From assembly GCF_002042975.1 (NCBI RefSeq), contig NW_018149108.1:1757548-1821547 (forward strand): a DNA stretch of 64,000 nucleotides, written 5' to 3'. This DNA is from Orbicella faveolata (lineage: Eukaryota; Cnidaria; Anthozoa; Scleractinia; Merulinidae). The notes under the pieces were generated by a model, which worked only from the letters and a program-made list of their open reading frames with translations, did no database searches and was not told where the DNA came from. How positions within the stretch are numbered: position 1 is the first letter of the stretch; each line of letters opens with the position of its first letter. Below, one piece after another: positions 1 through 32,000 of this stretch. The translations under genes and the position numbers were made by a program.

Positions 1-238
1 AATTTTGAGGGGAATCGGTAAAAATTGTAGAGATAATTAAAGGAGCCATTTGGAAGGAAACAAGACTGACCTTAAAATAGTGTCAATGAACATACTCTAA
101 GTGGGTTATATTCTACTATTATTCTGTTTTGATTTTGCAAGCTTGCGGATAGGTGATCTGATTTGACTGTTTTTAGAGCATTGCATGTAACTAAGTGCAT
201 CTGTCTAACGCAGATCAATATTCGTGTTTTGTTTTCAG

Positions 239-505
239 GAACTGCTGGTGATTCTCTTTCTGGTCATCGTGGTTATCCCTTTACCACCAAAGATCAGGAT
301 AATGACAGCTGGAGTATTAACTGTGTTGTGAAGTATAAAGGAGGCTGGTGGTACACTAACTGTCATCCCTCCAACCTGAACGGTCTGTAACTATCATCAT
401 GGACAACACTCATCGGTCGGTGATGGCGTCAACTGGTATCACTGGAGAGGATATCACTACTCCGCTAAGAGAGCCGAGATGAAAATCAGACCAGTGCACT
501 TTTAA
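239..505 (+). CDS. Fibrinogen C-terminal domain, last exon (frame disrupted)
   Basis: The exon follows a TTTTCAG acceptor and encodes the end of a fibrinogen-related domain of the ficolin/angiopoietin/tenascin type. The calcium-site region (TKDQDND) and the Cys-bearing [14 protein letters not shown] stretch are clear. The expected ending ([10 protein letters not shown], then [10 protein letters not shown] and a stop at 503-505) lies in another frame. An extra A in the run near 389-392 would explain the shift. Such proteins are usually secreted lectins or matrix proteins. The 5' exons are left of the window, so the rest of the domain order is unknown. It is either a decaying gene copy or a one-base assembly error; neither can be excluded here. 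Confidence 0.8.
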
Positions 506-737
506 GGACTTTCCGTAGTTTTCTCGTTTACCTGCTGACCCACGTAGATCAGTGATTGAAAAAGGAATGTTTAAGGCTGGCTGATTAAAAAACTAAAAAA
601 TAAGTTTCGTCCGACTATTCATTATGCATTACGTACTTATACCATACTCTACAAATATGGTAAGACTAGGCGTGATTTTGGGGGACTTTTTATTTTTATT
701 TTATTTTAGTTTTTATTTTGGGGGGCGTTTTCCTTAA

Positions 738-843
738 AACAATTCTTCCACTCGCGCTTGTTGAATGTGAGATGATTATAGCCAGCGCCTCGTTGGCTAT
801 CTACCATCTCATATCCAACGCGCGCTCGTGGGAATAATTGTTA
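738..843. repeat. Fold-back (hairpin) repeat, about 105 bp
   Basis: The left arm (738-784) is nearly the reverse complement of the right arm (794-842). The arms pair through AACAATT, the CGCGC stretch, ATGAGAT and TAGCCA, leaving a loop of about 10 bases. This is the form of a small non-autonomous inverted-repeat transposon. No target duplication was identified. Confidence 0.7.
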
Positions 844-1118
844 ATTAACAGCAAAACCATTCTGTACAAGGGTAGCTCCACGAAATGGTGGTAATTAGGG
901 CTATGCAACTCTTGAAACTTAATATAACGCAGTGCGTGGGGGATTGTGGAAAGCGCCAGAAAAAAAGAGTCCATTGCGGACGTCGATGAATAATGTTTTA
1001 GGCAGGATTCTACTTTTCGGGTTCATCAATACGCATGCTTTGCAATCATCGATTGTACTAACTGATTTTACTCACTTTTCTTTCATTTGTAGTTTTAAGA
1101 ACTCGCTGTGTTTTAAAG

Positions 1119-1556
1119 TACCGTAGATCCTCGAATTAGCGCCCGGGGCGCTTATTTCAAATTTAGGAGAAGACGGGGGGCGCTTATTCGATGGGGGCGC
1201 TTAATCGAGGGGCGCTTATTAAATTTTTCCCAAAACGTGGCCTGGCATGATCATTTTTTTAATACATCATCTGCGCGTAAACAACATAAGCTGTTTATCG
1301 ACATAAAAAGCTGATCCTATAGTTTAAATCGCGGCACCATTAGAAATTCACGAGGTCACAAACTGAAACAATGCACAAATGTAATACTATACGGCGAAAA
1401 CTATACATCCTTTGCCGTCTCATTACTCGTCCACAAAATAGAGGGGCGGCGCTTATTCGAGGGGGCGCTTACTTTAAATTTTGGCCGATAGGAGGGGCGC
1501 TTATTCGAAGGGGGCGCGTATTCGAGCGGGGGGCGCTAACTCGAGGATTTACGGTA
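1119..1556. mobile_element. Non-autonomous inverted-repeat element with GGGGCGCTTATTCGAG motifs
   Basis: The ends are inverted copies of each other: 1119-1143 begins TACCGTAGATCCTCGA, and 1532-1556 reads the same in reverse with about two changes. The inside repeats a GC-rich motif (GGGGCGCTTATTCGAG) several times near each end, around an AT-richer core. It has no coding capacity, so it is a MITE-like element. The family is not assigned. Confidence 0.7.
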
Positions 1557-3400
1557 ACAGTCCATTAGCTTATGAGGTTGTTTACTGTCATCACTTGTCT
1601 CCTTTGTGTTGATATTTTACCACACTACGAAACGCAATTATTTTAAAATCATGTTCAAATTTTCGTGCCGGGATCTTTCCAGTACAAGAGGGTTGAAACA
1701 GATTGAGCGTGTAACATCCGCTCAAAGCTGAACGTTTTCTAGAGATGTCAACATGGTAAGCGAGTGATCCAGACTAAAACAGATAAATCATCCATGACAT
1801 TGTTTTTATTTGATATGATAAATATCTGTAAAAGTGGGCCAGGATCAAAGAATAAATTACTGACCGCAACACTAGGATTCACTTCACATACAAGTTTAAC
1901 AACAGCAGAGAACTACTACAGACTGTTACAGTTCATCGTGCACATAATTCTACAGTCATACCCGACTACAAGTTGGAGCGTGCCAACAAAATCAAACATA
2001 ATTACTCTGCTTTAAGCATAAGCTACAACTCCATAGTTGCCTGTACACTATTTTACTACATAACCTAATTGAAGTGCGTAAGAGAGCTCATTCAACACAC
2101 CCGGAACTGTTCGTTGATATCGAACTTTCATCAATGTAAGTGTCAAAGAGAATAGTAGGAATACAAAATGAGCACATTATAAAACATGGCGGACAATCCT
2201 ACTAGTGACAGCCTGAGCTCTGAAAAGCACAACACAGTTCTGAAAGCTTGCTTAATCATTCCACTGTTATGTGCAATAGAAAGCATAAAGGTGCTGTGTG
2301 ACTGTTGAGCATCCTTTTTTATCTCATCATGTGTCACTTCTGCGTCTGCCTGGAGGAATCTAACTGGCGTAAGTCATTTTGCAGATTTGAATCACATCTA
2401 AGCACCGATATCTACCACTACTTTGTGCTCACGAGGGCTGCTGCTACAACTGACGGAGATATAGAAGCTCCAAGAAACTCCTTTACAAGAAACAAAAAGA
2501 TTAAAAAAGTCCGTTGCGTGCTTTTTTTAACTGTCAGATGGATACAAACACTGTGGCATGTCTTGTTTAGATACAGTAAACTTTTGTCAAGAGTAAAATC
2601 CACAAGAACTTGGAATTGAAGGAGGGCCGGGCACTGTCTACCTGATGGATTTCAAGGATCAAAAGCTATCACAGCAGCCAGAAAAAACTAAAATCCATCA
2701 CAGTTATTCGTTTTCTTTTGAAAACAAAAATACGTAAGTACATCGAGTACTGGGGTATAAAGAGTTCCTTCAACTACCCCAGTAACGTTTGGGAAGGAAC
2801 CCAGGAGTAGCATAAGCGAGGATCGCCGAGACCAACCTCATTACAGATTAGCAAGTGACGGCCAGAGAGTCACACGAATCAAGTTAAAAGCTGAATGCCT
2901 CTTTTGTGGACCCCAGTTCGAGAGGCTTAATATAAATTGAAACAACTTACTGCCTTTTGTTGATGGAAGCTGTTAGATATGGAATAAGAAAAGGGAAACT
3001 CGCAATCTTCAGCAGAGCCAGAGCAAATTTATCATTGTGATGTCAAGTGGTTGTCGCGTTATTACAAACGATTAATCTAAGTGAATGTCGTATTTACAAA
3101 ATAACAGTCAAAAGGATGGTAAGACAATAGACTTAACGCTTATTTATAGCATCCAAACGGCAAACCAAAACGCATTCAAGGTTCTGGCTCCACCCCATTT
3201 AACACTAAACTTGTATGCTGTTCAACTGAATGAGAGGCAAAACAGATTTGCCGATTTAAAATAGAAGTGCTTAGCCTTCACGTCGTAGATGTCACGCTAC
3301 CTTATTGTCAAGTCAAACAGTTGTCACGCCATCCCTTGACCGTTTCAACACTAAAGTTTACCTAAGAAATACACGTGATATGATCTGTACAAAGTTAGTT

Positions 3401-23228
<19,828 letters not shown>

Positions 23229-25405
23229 GTCTTGCACCACAGCCTCATTCAAGCAGTCTGTTTTGACTCAAGCCTGATACCTAAGTGTGTTCAAAAGTAG
23301 TACTACATTTATATTTAGAAATTAAAAGCAAAGGGGTTAGGCACTTTACAATAAGGTGAATGGCTGACCTAGCCCAAAGTAGATACAATAACCATTGAGC
23401 TAGAAACTTGCTCAATGTCCTGGCATGTTGACGGGTTAACATGTTCTCTTGGTTAAAAAGCTATAACTTGTATCCAGCATCAAAAATAACTTCCTCTTTC
23501 AATATAATTCATTCAGTTTCGATCTGTGACTCATGATTTGAACCCATATTTTCAATTTGTGACATGCCCAGATATCTGAAAAATAATTACCAGCCCTGGC
23601 AGATAAACAGAGTTTTAAGATGTCTGTAAGGCTTTACATGTATCTCTCAGGTTAGCATGTTTCTGTAAGTAACTAAAGTAACTGTACTAGTCAAAAATGG
23701 ACTGTAAACAGCCCGAGTAAAAGATTAACTGTGCAATGCTTGGTATATAAGTTTAAAAAAATAACATTCACCATTCCAGCAGAATTGTGCATGTTAATAT
23801 CTCATAAAGCAAATTTGCCAGTGACTATTCATTCAGACCTTTATTAACTGAGAGCATAGAATCGTGACATTTGATATCGACATAATATGCACCGTAATTT
23901 TCACCTACTCAAGGAAAAGTAAAATATACATGTAACTCGGCCAAACACACATCCTCAAAGACTTTTTGAGGCAAGTCAAAGATTTCCAAGCCTAACCATG
24001 TACTTCAATTTTGTACCATGGATTATAAATAACATCACCTTTAAAGCACAACCGAACCGTGACAAAATAAATCTGGTATACTGTAAACCTGAGGAATACC
24101 CTAGGTTTTTGTGCAATTCATGAAACCTACAACAATGTTGATTACATCTCGTTATGTAATAAAGTAGAAAACGTTTTAAAGACACCAATACAAAATCCAG
24201 AGTTGCTGCAATAGTGCGATTAACGATCTTTTCACAGAATGCAAACGTATCAGGTTAAGAGTGTTGACAACGATGTTAAGAACATGATTCAAACATTGTA
24301 ACTGCTGAAGGCGAAGTGTAAGCTTTCTAAATCGACAGAACGTGGCGATATTTCGAGTCAACATTGTATAAAATCGGAATGTTCCGTATTTCAAATTCAG
24401 AAGCATGTAAAGTTCTTTCTAGTCGCCTTGTTTTTAGATTATAGTCTTTACTATGAGAAACACAACGAATAAGCCTGATCGGTTTGAAGATTTGGCAATT
24501 CAGTTCACAGAATCTACAGTGTAAACAAGCTTACTCATAATTGGGCTGGACGGTGTTACAAGGAAAATTTTCACAAAAATGCACCTAGTAATGACATTTT
24601 CTTAAATGTATAGAGGAAATATAGAACCAGTTTAAAAGAAGAACAATATAAGATATGGTTTTCAGCAGCTACTATCCTGAAGATCAGACAGTAGAAAAAT
24701 ACGTTGACACGACAAGACTTGTTCGCCTTTATACACCCACACAGAATTTCAACTTCCGACTTGGAAAATGCGAGATTTGCACGCGGTTGACGAACAAAAA
24801 GATGACCAGCAATACAGTAAACGAAAAGTCGTACCATCTTTGCTGGTCAGAGTTAGCAGAGCAAACTTCTCATTGGAAAACTGTAAACGTAGTATGCTGA
24901 TTACGTCGGCGCGAACTACAAATCCACTATGTGTTCCCGAGACAGGAAATGGAATTTTAAGCTTCAACAAGATCAAAGCACTTGCAAGTTTTTGCCTTAT
25001 AGAATGACTTAAAAACAATAAAACCGCAGTATCAAAACTCATTGAAAATTGACAGGAAAGAAAAAAAGGAAATTTGATTACTGTTGCTTGAATACGACGC
25101 AAAAGCAATCGAAATTCTTTTCCATCCATGTAATAAATATATAGCACACTCCCACACGTTCAAGTCGTAAACATTGATGTTTATGCTCTTTTCCTACACA
25201 ATATTTTATCGTCGTAGGTCCTAAATTACCGCCATAAAGTCTGGCTACGTTGTTCACAAAACAGCAACGACAAAAATCAGCTTTTGGCCCCTTATCATTC
25301 ACGAACTGTCATGCACAGATGCAATAACAGAGTATCGGCAGCGAAAACGACAGTGCCGTGGTGCTCTAAATAAATAAATTACAGAAATATCACAGTAAAA
25401 CTTAC

Positions 25406-25660
25406 ACTTAGTAATCTCCCTAGCCGAGATGAAGGTGTCTTCCCTTCCTGACCTAAGGATGGTGGATAATTTTTAAGATTATGCAGAAAACTCGGTAGTA
25501 AACGTTCCCTTGATTTTCTTTCGCTCGCAAAGCGAACAGTCCGCGAGCGGTTGACGTCACACACTCCACCTAAGAAGCCAATCAGATGATCTTATTTGGG
25601 ATTCAAAATATTCCCGCCGATGTGACACGTGATTTTTAGAGGCCGCCCCCTTTTAACCTT
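25406..25660 (-). promoter_or_regulatory. Likely sin3 noncoding first exon and promoter
   Basis: On the minus strand ACTAAGT followed by GTAAGTTT gives a strong splice donor at 25406/25405. A TATCAG acceptor lies just upstream of the sin3 start ATG near 23262. Upstream of the donor are a full CRE palindrome TGACGTCA (25552-25559), an inverted CCAAT box (25578-25582), an E-box CACGTG (25626-25631) and a GC-rich GGCCGCCCCC stretch. These suggest a housekeeping-type promoter for sin3. The transcription start is not defined by sequence alone. Confidence 0.55.
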
Positions 25661-26587
25661 TTTTGGGACTTCCGGTAACTTTCCAAAAACTATCCAATCC
25701 AATTTTCGCCAGTATTAGTTGTCTAAAAAAGGTTTCAATTTTGTTCTTTTTCTCGCCTGGAATGGCGTATTGAAAATTGGCCTTTATCTAGAACCATACA
25801 TTCAAACTAACAAGTTCTAACTATGCTAGAACGGAATGTGAGAACTTACGTGATGCGTGACACTTGTGTGACGAAAATGATATACAACGTTAAAAATGTC
25901 AAATCATGCTTCCGGGCTTGGCCCCTCTTCAGTGTATTGAAACGGGCGATCTACGCTGTACAAAAATTTTATATGTATGTATTTTCAACACATTGAAGAA
26001 AGAAAAAGCCAGAAAAGTCTGTTAAGAAGTTTGATTAAAATGTAGAGTAAATTCTCTTTTTAAGTAGGGTTTGAAATTTTGAATTTCGGAGTGACTCCTC
26101 ACCTCATCGTTCATGGTGCAAGAAAAAAAAAATTTAAATCGATGCAATTAAAATTATCGCAATTCCTTTCAGCGACGAGGTCAAAGTGGGGTGGGCAGGG
26201 GAGTAGACTTAGCCTGTTCTTGTTCCCAGAGCCACCTGTTCCTCTTACCCAATGGGGCTTTGACACAAGGAAAGGGTGGAAATGGATTTGATAGTTTTTA
26301 CAAATTCGACTCTGGTTCCCTTCCCAAACATATCCACTGGTTGATCTAGAACTAAAACTGTTCCATTACACCACAAAAAGTACAATTCTGACCAAAAGAT
26401 CTTTTCACATGTTTGGTTTTAGAGGACTTTACTTAAAGTTCTCCTTGTAAGCAAGTGTTGAATCTGTCTATCTCAAATGCAGTTGAAGGCCGAATTTTCC
26501 TACATTTTTGGTGGAGCTAGAGAGAACAGTCCTAGTGCACTTTGCCTGCAGGACGGGTGATTAATAATGGTAATAGGACTGAGTGGA

Positions 26588-26691
26588 GTCCAATTCGGTC
26601 TGTAATCATACGAGTGATTAACAAAATCGGACGACCGCGAAGCGGGAGTGAGATTTGTTAATCACGAGTATGAGTACAGACTGAATTGGAC
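26588..26691. repeat. Fold-back repeat, about 104 bp
   Basis: The left arm starts GTCCAATTCGGTCTGTAATC, and the right arm ending at 26691 is its near reverse complement. Both arms carry GTGATTAACAAA at the inner side. The loop holds CGACCGCGAAGCGGG. It is noncoding. Confidence 0.65.
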
Positions 26692-27593
26692 GACACGATG
26701 TGCTGTTACCAATTAATCAAAACTATGAAAAAATTCGAGAAACGAACAAACCATCGATTGAGCACTGAACGATTAAACGTCGTTATGAATGCTTTAAAAC
26801 ACATCAGTTTACTCAACAAAGTGCACCGCAACAGCGCCCGCAAAATGACGCGTACTGTCCAATTACAAACATGACGCGTGCACTGTCTAATTAATGCTCA
26901 AATCGGGCTGCTGATAGCCAATCACGTTCGAGAATTTTGAATAGAGAAAGTGTTTTGCACAGTATAAGAATAAGTGAGAGACACATTTTGCCCTCTACCA
27001 TGAAAACACAGCTTATTGTGGGATCCTGCTGACTGTCATTGCTTGCTGACTCATGCCACAATTCCTAAGAATTAGCAACACTCAATTTGTCCATCACAGA
27101 TTTATTAAATTTCAACACCACTTGTTTTTGTTTATCTTGGCCCAGGTTCAGTGACTTGTCCGATTGGAATAAAGGCTACAATAAGCTAGTCACTATACAC
27201 ATATTTATATAAGTTCTTCAGAGTCTGCACAGAGGAACTTCTTTTCATTTACAAATCAAAAGTCTGTCATTTGCAATATTTTCCCCAATTTTAGATCTGA
27301 GAACCCACACTTAAAATCTAGTCTCTTTGACTACAATGTGTTGGTACCCTGCATGGACATTATCACTACCCGATACTATCACTTTGAGCCAAGAGATTAG
27401 GATGCTATGTCCTTAATTACTCAAATCTTCTTTGTGCCCTTGGGCACATAAGGCAATGCCATGTCCCTATGACATGTTAAGTTAAAGACAATAAAAAATA
27501 TGGTAATTTCAAATTAACATCAACAGTAAAGCGCAAAAGTTCTTATCATATGATACAATACAAACAAATAATCACAGCAATGTTGGAAAATTA

Positions 27594-27711
27594 GTCTGAA
27601 TTTCAGCCGTCTCTTCTTCCTTACCCATGATGGGGGTGTGGGAGAGTCTCTCTCTCTCTCTCCCACGCCCTCCTCGTGAGTAACGGAGAAGAGACGGCTG
27701 AAATTCAGACT
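27594..27711. mobile_element. Near-perfect palindromic element with 9-bp flanking repeat
   Basis: Arms of about 24 bp (GTCTGAATTTCAGCC and its continuation) are perfect reverse complements. Pairing goes on with few mismatches to a CT-dinucleotide centre, so nearly all 118 bp can fold into one hairpin. GGAAAATTA (27585-27593) and GGAAAATGA (27712-27720) flank it as a 9-bp direct repeat with one change. A 9-bp duplication is typical of Mutator-like elements, so a tiny MULE-type MITE is possible. Confidence 0.75.
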
Positions 27712-28371
27712 GGAAAATGAGCCAAAAGAACAAAGGAGCGGTAAATAACTTAATATATCAAGAAGCCGTCTAATGTTCTTGTGTTGGCATATTTTTGGTC
27801 TATTTGAGGCAAACAGAAAAAAACAACAACAACTTACACAGCAATTCAGCTAGAACTTGTTTCTCTCTTTCCAACAAGCAACAGCATGTTAGTTTTAACC
27901 ACAATCATTAGTTTTTAAGAGTCAGTTATTGAAGGCAACATTAGGGTTTGCAGTATTGTGTTATCAGAATTTTTATGCGACATTTCAGAAATGTTTCCTA
28001 ATTTCTCCTGACCTGTGGAAACATATTTTCAGGATATTTTAAGTCAATGATAATCAGTCTAAAAACTTGTCCTTTATCTGTTCATGTTTTCTATGTCTGG
28101 CTTTCAGGTCATTGTGCAAACAAGCTGAAACAGCCTCATTCCAAAATGATTGTAAATGATTTGGCTCAGATAAGTTCTTTTTAATCTACAATTTGAATGT
28201 TTTTAACAACCCCTAATGTCTCCTTATTTCTTGATACACTAAAACAAGCATTAGATTAAGATTTAATAGCCTCCGAATGCAGACAAATTTACAGCTACGT
28301 CTGCATTTGCAGACTAAAGATTTGGTGATGGCCCAGCAACAAGCAGTGAGGCTCCATTAGGAGCGATCTAA

Positions 28372-28586
28372 GGGTGCGTTTCTTAAAGAAAATCCAAGAT
28401 TGGATTCTTAAATCCAAAAACAGATTTTGCGTTTCTTTTCTAAACAGATGAATCCAAGATCTCTCGGATCATGGTGCATCAGAGGAACTGAATAATCCAC
28501 TCTGGGCAAGGATTCTTCAGTTCCTTTGATCTCCATGATCTTGGATTGATCTGTTTAGTAAAGAAGTGCAAAATCCGTTTTTCAGT
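28372..28586. repeat. Inverted-repeat element with AATCCAAGAT motifs
   Basis: Arms at about 28415-28460 and 28537-28582 are near reverse complements (AAAAACAGATTTTGC near one end, GCAAAATCCGTTTTT near the other). Extra inverted AATCCAAGATTGGATT lies in the left arm. It is noncoding and MITE-like. Confidence 0.6.
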
Positions 28587-29043
28587 TGAATTATTAGCAC
28601 TTTTCTTACCTGATATCCCGGGATATCTGTTCTAAATATCCATAGATTTTATCCCATTGATTTTTCCCCCACATATCCTGTATCCCATTAATTTTTTTCC
28701 CAAATATCCCGTAGCTCGAAAACCCCTAATGGGGCCTTGGCAGTCCAATGCATTGCACAGTTGCAGTAGGATATAACCAGCCCACAATGTCACATGAAAT
28801 ATTGTCAGGCTCTGGAACCAAACTGAGACGCAAAAACAGGAAAACCCAGAAAAACTTAACAATATCTAGATTTTGTCAACCTTTATGAATATAAATATTT
28901 CTTCTTAACTTAAACCAAACTCTGAAATAAATTGTTCCATGTCAATGAATAAAAAATAACCTACTTTGAATTGTAGTTTTAACACTTTTTTTAAGTAATA
29001 GAAAATGAGGTCAAAATAAATTATCAGCATAATTTATTAATTT

Positions 29044-32000
29044 TCATTCTTCTTTTTCTTGTCTCAACTTCTTTTCAGCATAAATTCTTTCAGTAAAAGG
29101 CCTAGAAAAGGAAAAAAAATCATTGTCTCAGAAGTTTGAAATCGAAATTATAAATTTACGAAGAAATTAACATTTTCAAAGTAAAACTGATTATTATATG
29201 TAACAATAACATGTCCACAGAAGGCCAGTCCTGTTAAAGTATTTTGTACAAGCAGGCAGATAACAAAAGTAGAAGACAGTAAAGACCAGAGATATATTTG
29301 TTTTCAGACTCCAGTGTGAAGAAGACATCAAATAATTCACTGCAGGCAGCAAAATTGCCAGCTGCAGGTACAATTTGACAACTGAAAGCTTGCCATTGCC
29401 ACAATCTATATACAAGAGGAAGGTGAGAGCAAAGCTAATGATGTCCACTCAAACAAAAATGAAGACAAGTTCTACAGAAGCTGGTCACCTCACATCTAAT
29501 TCACAACTAAGCCTTACCCCTCAAATAACAGGGCTATTTTGTAACATACTGCAACTAGTGCTGTTAGGAGTACTCCTGCTGGACTACATCGCCTATTACA
29601 ACACAAAGAGAAGTTTTCAAAATTTCAACTTTAGTACAAACAAATGTTGAGAGAAATTGTAATGCTTAGTAAAATGAACTGTGAGGTAATGGTGGTGGTT
29701 GTTGACCGTTGTTAATGAAAAACGTTTACACCCGCTTTCAGTGTTACGTGCATAGGCAACATCTTTCAACCATCTCTCGAGATTCCATCTTTCAACATGC
29801 TATGTAAACGGCTGAAAGACCGTTTACCTATGAAACTGGCAATTTTCCCGGTTATTAGCGGAACAAATGACAAGTATATGATAATTACTGACCTCAAATG
29901 AATAAAGAAGATTGTGGAATTCCGATTTACGGGATAATTCAAACGATTTTAGTGTAGTCAATCAGCTAGCTCTCAATAGTGACTTCCAGTAGAATTGGGC
30001 CACTACCGCTCAGTTAATGTTCGAAAGATGTAAACATTCAAAACAGTTGATTTATCCCTCACAGAATGTTTTCTTGATACTCCTAGCCTAGTTTGATGTC
30101 AAATAAATCCATCTTTCATGACTAAAAGTCGAGGTTGACCGTAAAGAAGCCACTTGTGCTTACATTTTGATGTAGGCCAGGTTACATAGCATGTCAAAAG
30201 ATGGCATGTCGAGAGATAGTCACTATGCATGTAACATTGAAAGCGGGTGTAATGCTTTTATTTGTAGTTTCTCACCTTTATTCCAAGATTAAAGATTAAC
30301 TTAACTGTACAAATATCTTGCCCAAGAACACAAAACAATGTCCACGGCAGGCACTCAAACCCAGACCGTTCAACCCGGAGATGAACACACTAACCCTGAG
30401 CTCACCATGCCTCCCAAGCACTAGTTAGAATAATATTCAATGAAAGTAAAGTTCCCTTAAATTGTACATGTTCTTATATATTGGGGATTGTAAATTATGC
30501 TCAACTTAGTTCTTGCTGTGTAAGAAATATATTGTACAAAATAGGGTCTGTCGCATTATGCCGGCATAATTCAGAGCATAATATCTGGAGCATCAGACAT
30601 AATGCTGGCATAATACTAACATTTTTGCAGCATTATGCTGTTGTTTCTGAAAACTGTGAGAAGTGTGTGCAAATTTTGCCAGCAATTCAAGCTAGAATGT
30701 ACAAAGTTGATAAAAGCCGTTGATAAAAGCAGGAATATTTTAGGAACTTGATACCTAAGACTCGTACCCAGTACATTTTGGTATAATCAAAGGTCTGGTT
30801 ATCTCTTCATGCCAGGCTTCCAAGCTTGTATATAGTTCATGGATTTGCATCATGATAGAATTAAAGGGGCCAGGTCACGCTATTTTAGGTAATTTTGTTT
30901 AATTTTGTTAATTATGAGCTCGAAATGTCAAATTCGCAGAGCAAGAGTCTTTCATTTGTAAAATCACAGCCACATGACAACTGAGAATGATTTTCCAGCT
31001 GTGTAAATGACATTTTAATAAACACTGATATAAATTTGAGAAAAGGTGGGCCAATGTTTTTCAATTTTACCCAAGTGCAATGCATTTCAATCGTCTCCAG
31101 TTTTGTCCATCCATGTCACTTCTTGGCTTTCCTATGTTCTGTTTGAGATCTTCTATAGTTTGGAGCCATTTTTGTGATATATTATTAGTTAATTCTATGA
31201 CCATTTGATCAGTTCTGAAATTGCCTAAAAGTGCGTGACCTAGCCCCTTTAACAGGTATGGGCCTATATGGGGGGTGGGGTAGAAGTGTCATTTTAGTCT
31301 GGTATAATTTGAGCATAATACCTCTGGCCAAGCATAATTTTGGGCATAATACCCTGGTTTCACAGGTGACGCCCAAAAGCATAATACTCTATTTTACGAG
31401 CATAATCCAACAGACCCTAGCACAAAATAATTTTGTATTTTAGGTAGTTTTAAGAAAAATGTTTTAAGCTAAGATTTTTAAGTTTTTAAGTTTTAAGTTC
31501 TAAAATAATTGTGAATGATTTGTATTTTATCTGTGACCCCAATTAGTGCCATTGGCACTACAATGACCAGACACTTTTAATAAAGGATCATCTGTATGTA
31601 TGTATGTTACTAACATTGTCTCAAGAAAAACAAAAGAGAGCGAGACTTTTACCTTAATGAGTATCCCAAGAAGTTCATTGTTGATCCCCAGTACATTGGG
31701 TTGTTCATGACATTGAATGGAAAACCTGTAACTCTCTTGTTCAGCAGAAGTCCAAAATAATCCCCTGCAAATAAATAGTTCAGTTTCCATTATAGCTTTC
31801 AAATAGAGGTACAGTATCGGTTGAAGGAGGGGTCAAGTGACTAAGGTTTGGACCAAATGTCTTCAGAGTTGACCTAAGCTCAGAAAGTTGTTTATGACAA
31901 CTCCACATTTGTCCACAAATTAAATTCCATTTGTCCACAAATTAAATTAATGTCCATAATATAAATAATTCAGTTNGTGGGGCTAATGTTGGCTGTGCGT

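Larger units (their letters stand above)
506..3400. other. Intergenic region between the fibrinogen exon and sin3
   Basis: I see no convincing gene. The stretch holds a fold-back repeat (738-843) and an inverted-repeat element (1119-1556), both listed separately. Short open frames, including a 104-codon one at 2305-2619, show no recognisable domain or splice context. The right end should include the sin3 3' untranslated region, but I could not fix its polyadenylation site. Confidence 0.5.
25661..29043. other. Intergenic region between sin3 promoter and PEMT 3' end
   Basis: No gene recognised. It contains three fold-back elements listed separately (26588-26691, 27594-27711, 28372-28586) and a short tract of ATATCCC/ATCCCATT motifs at 28605-28715. 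On the minus strand AATAAA lies just after the PEMT stop near 29036 and may be its polyadenylation signal. Confidence 0.5.

Noticed and set aside
2305-2619. 104-codon plus-strand frame near the left edge
   Set aside because: No homology recognised, no splice sites in frame, and ordinary intergenic composition.
24749-25147. 132-codon open frame on the minus strand in sin3 intron DNA
   Set aside because: Low-complexity hydrophobic composition, no recognisable domain, and it lies between the sin3 noncoding first exon and the coding start.
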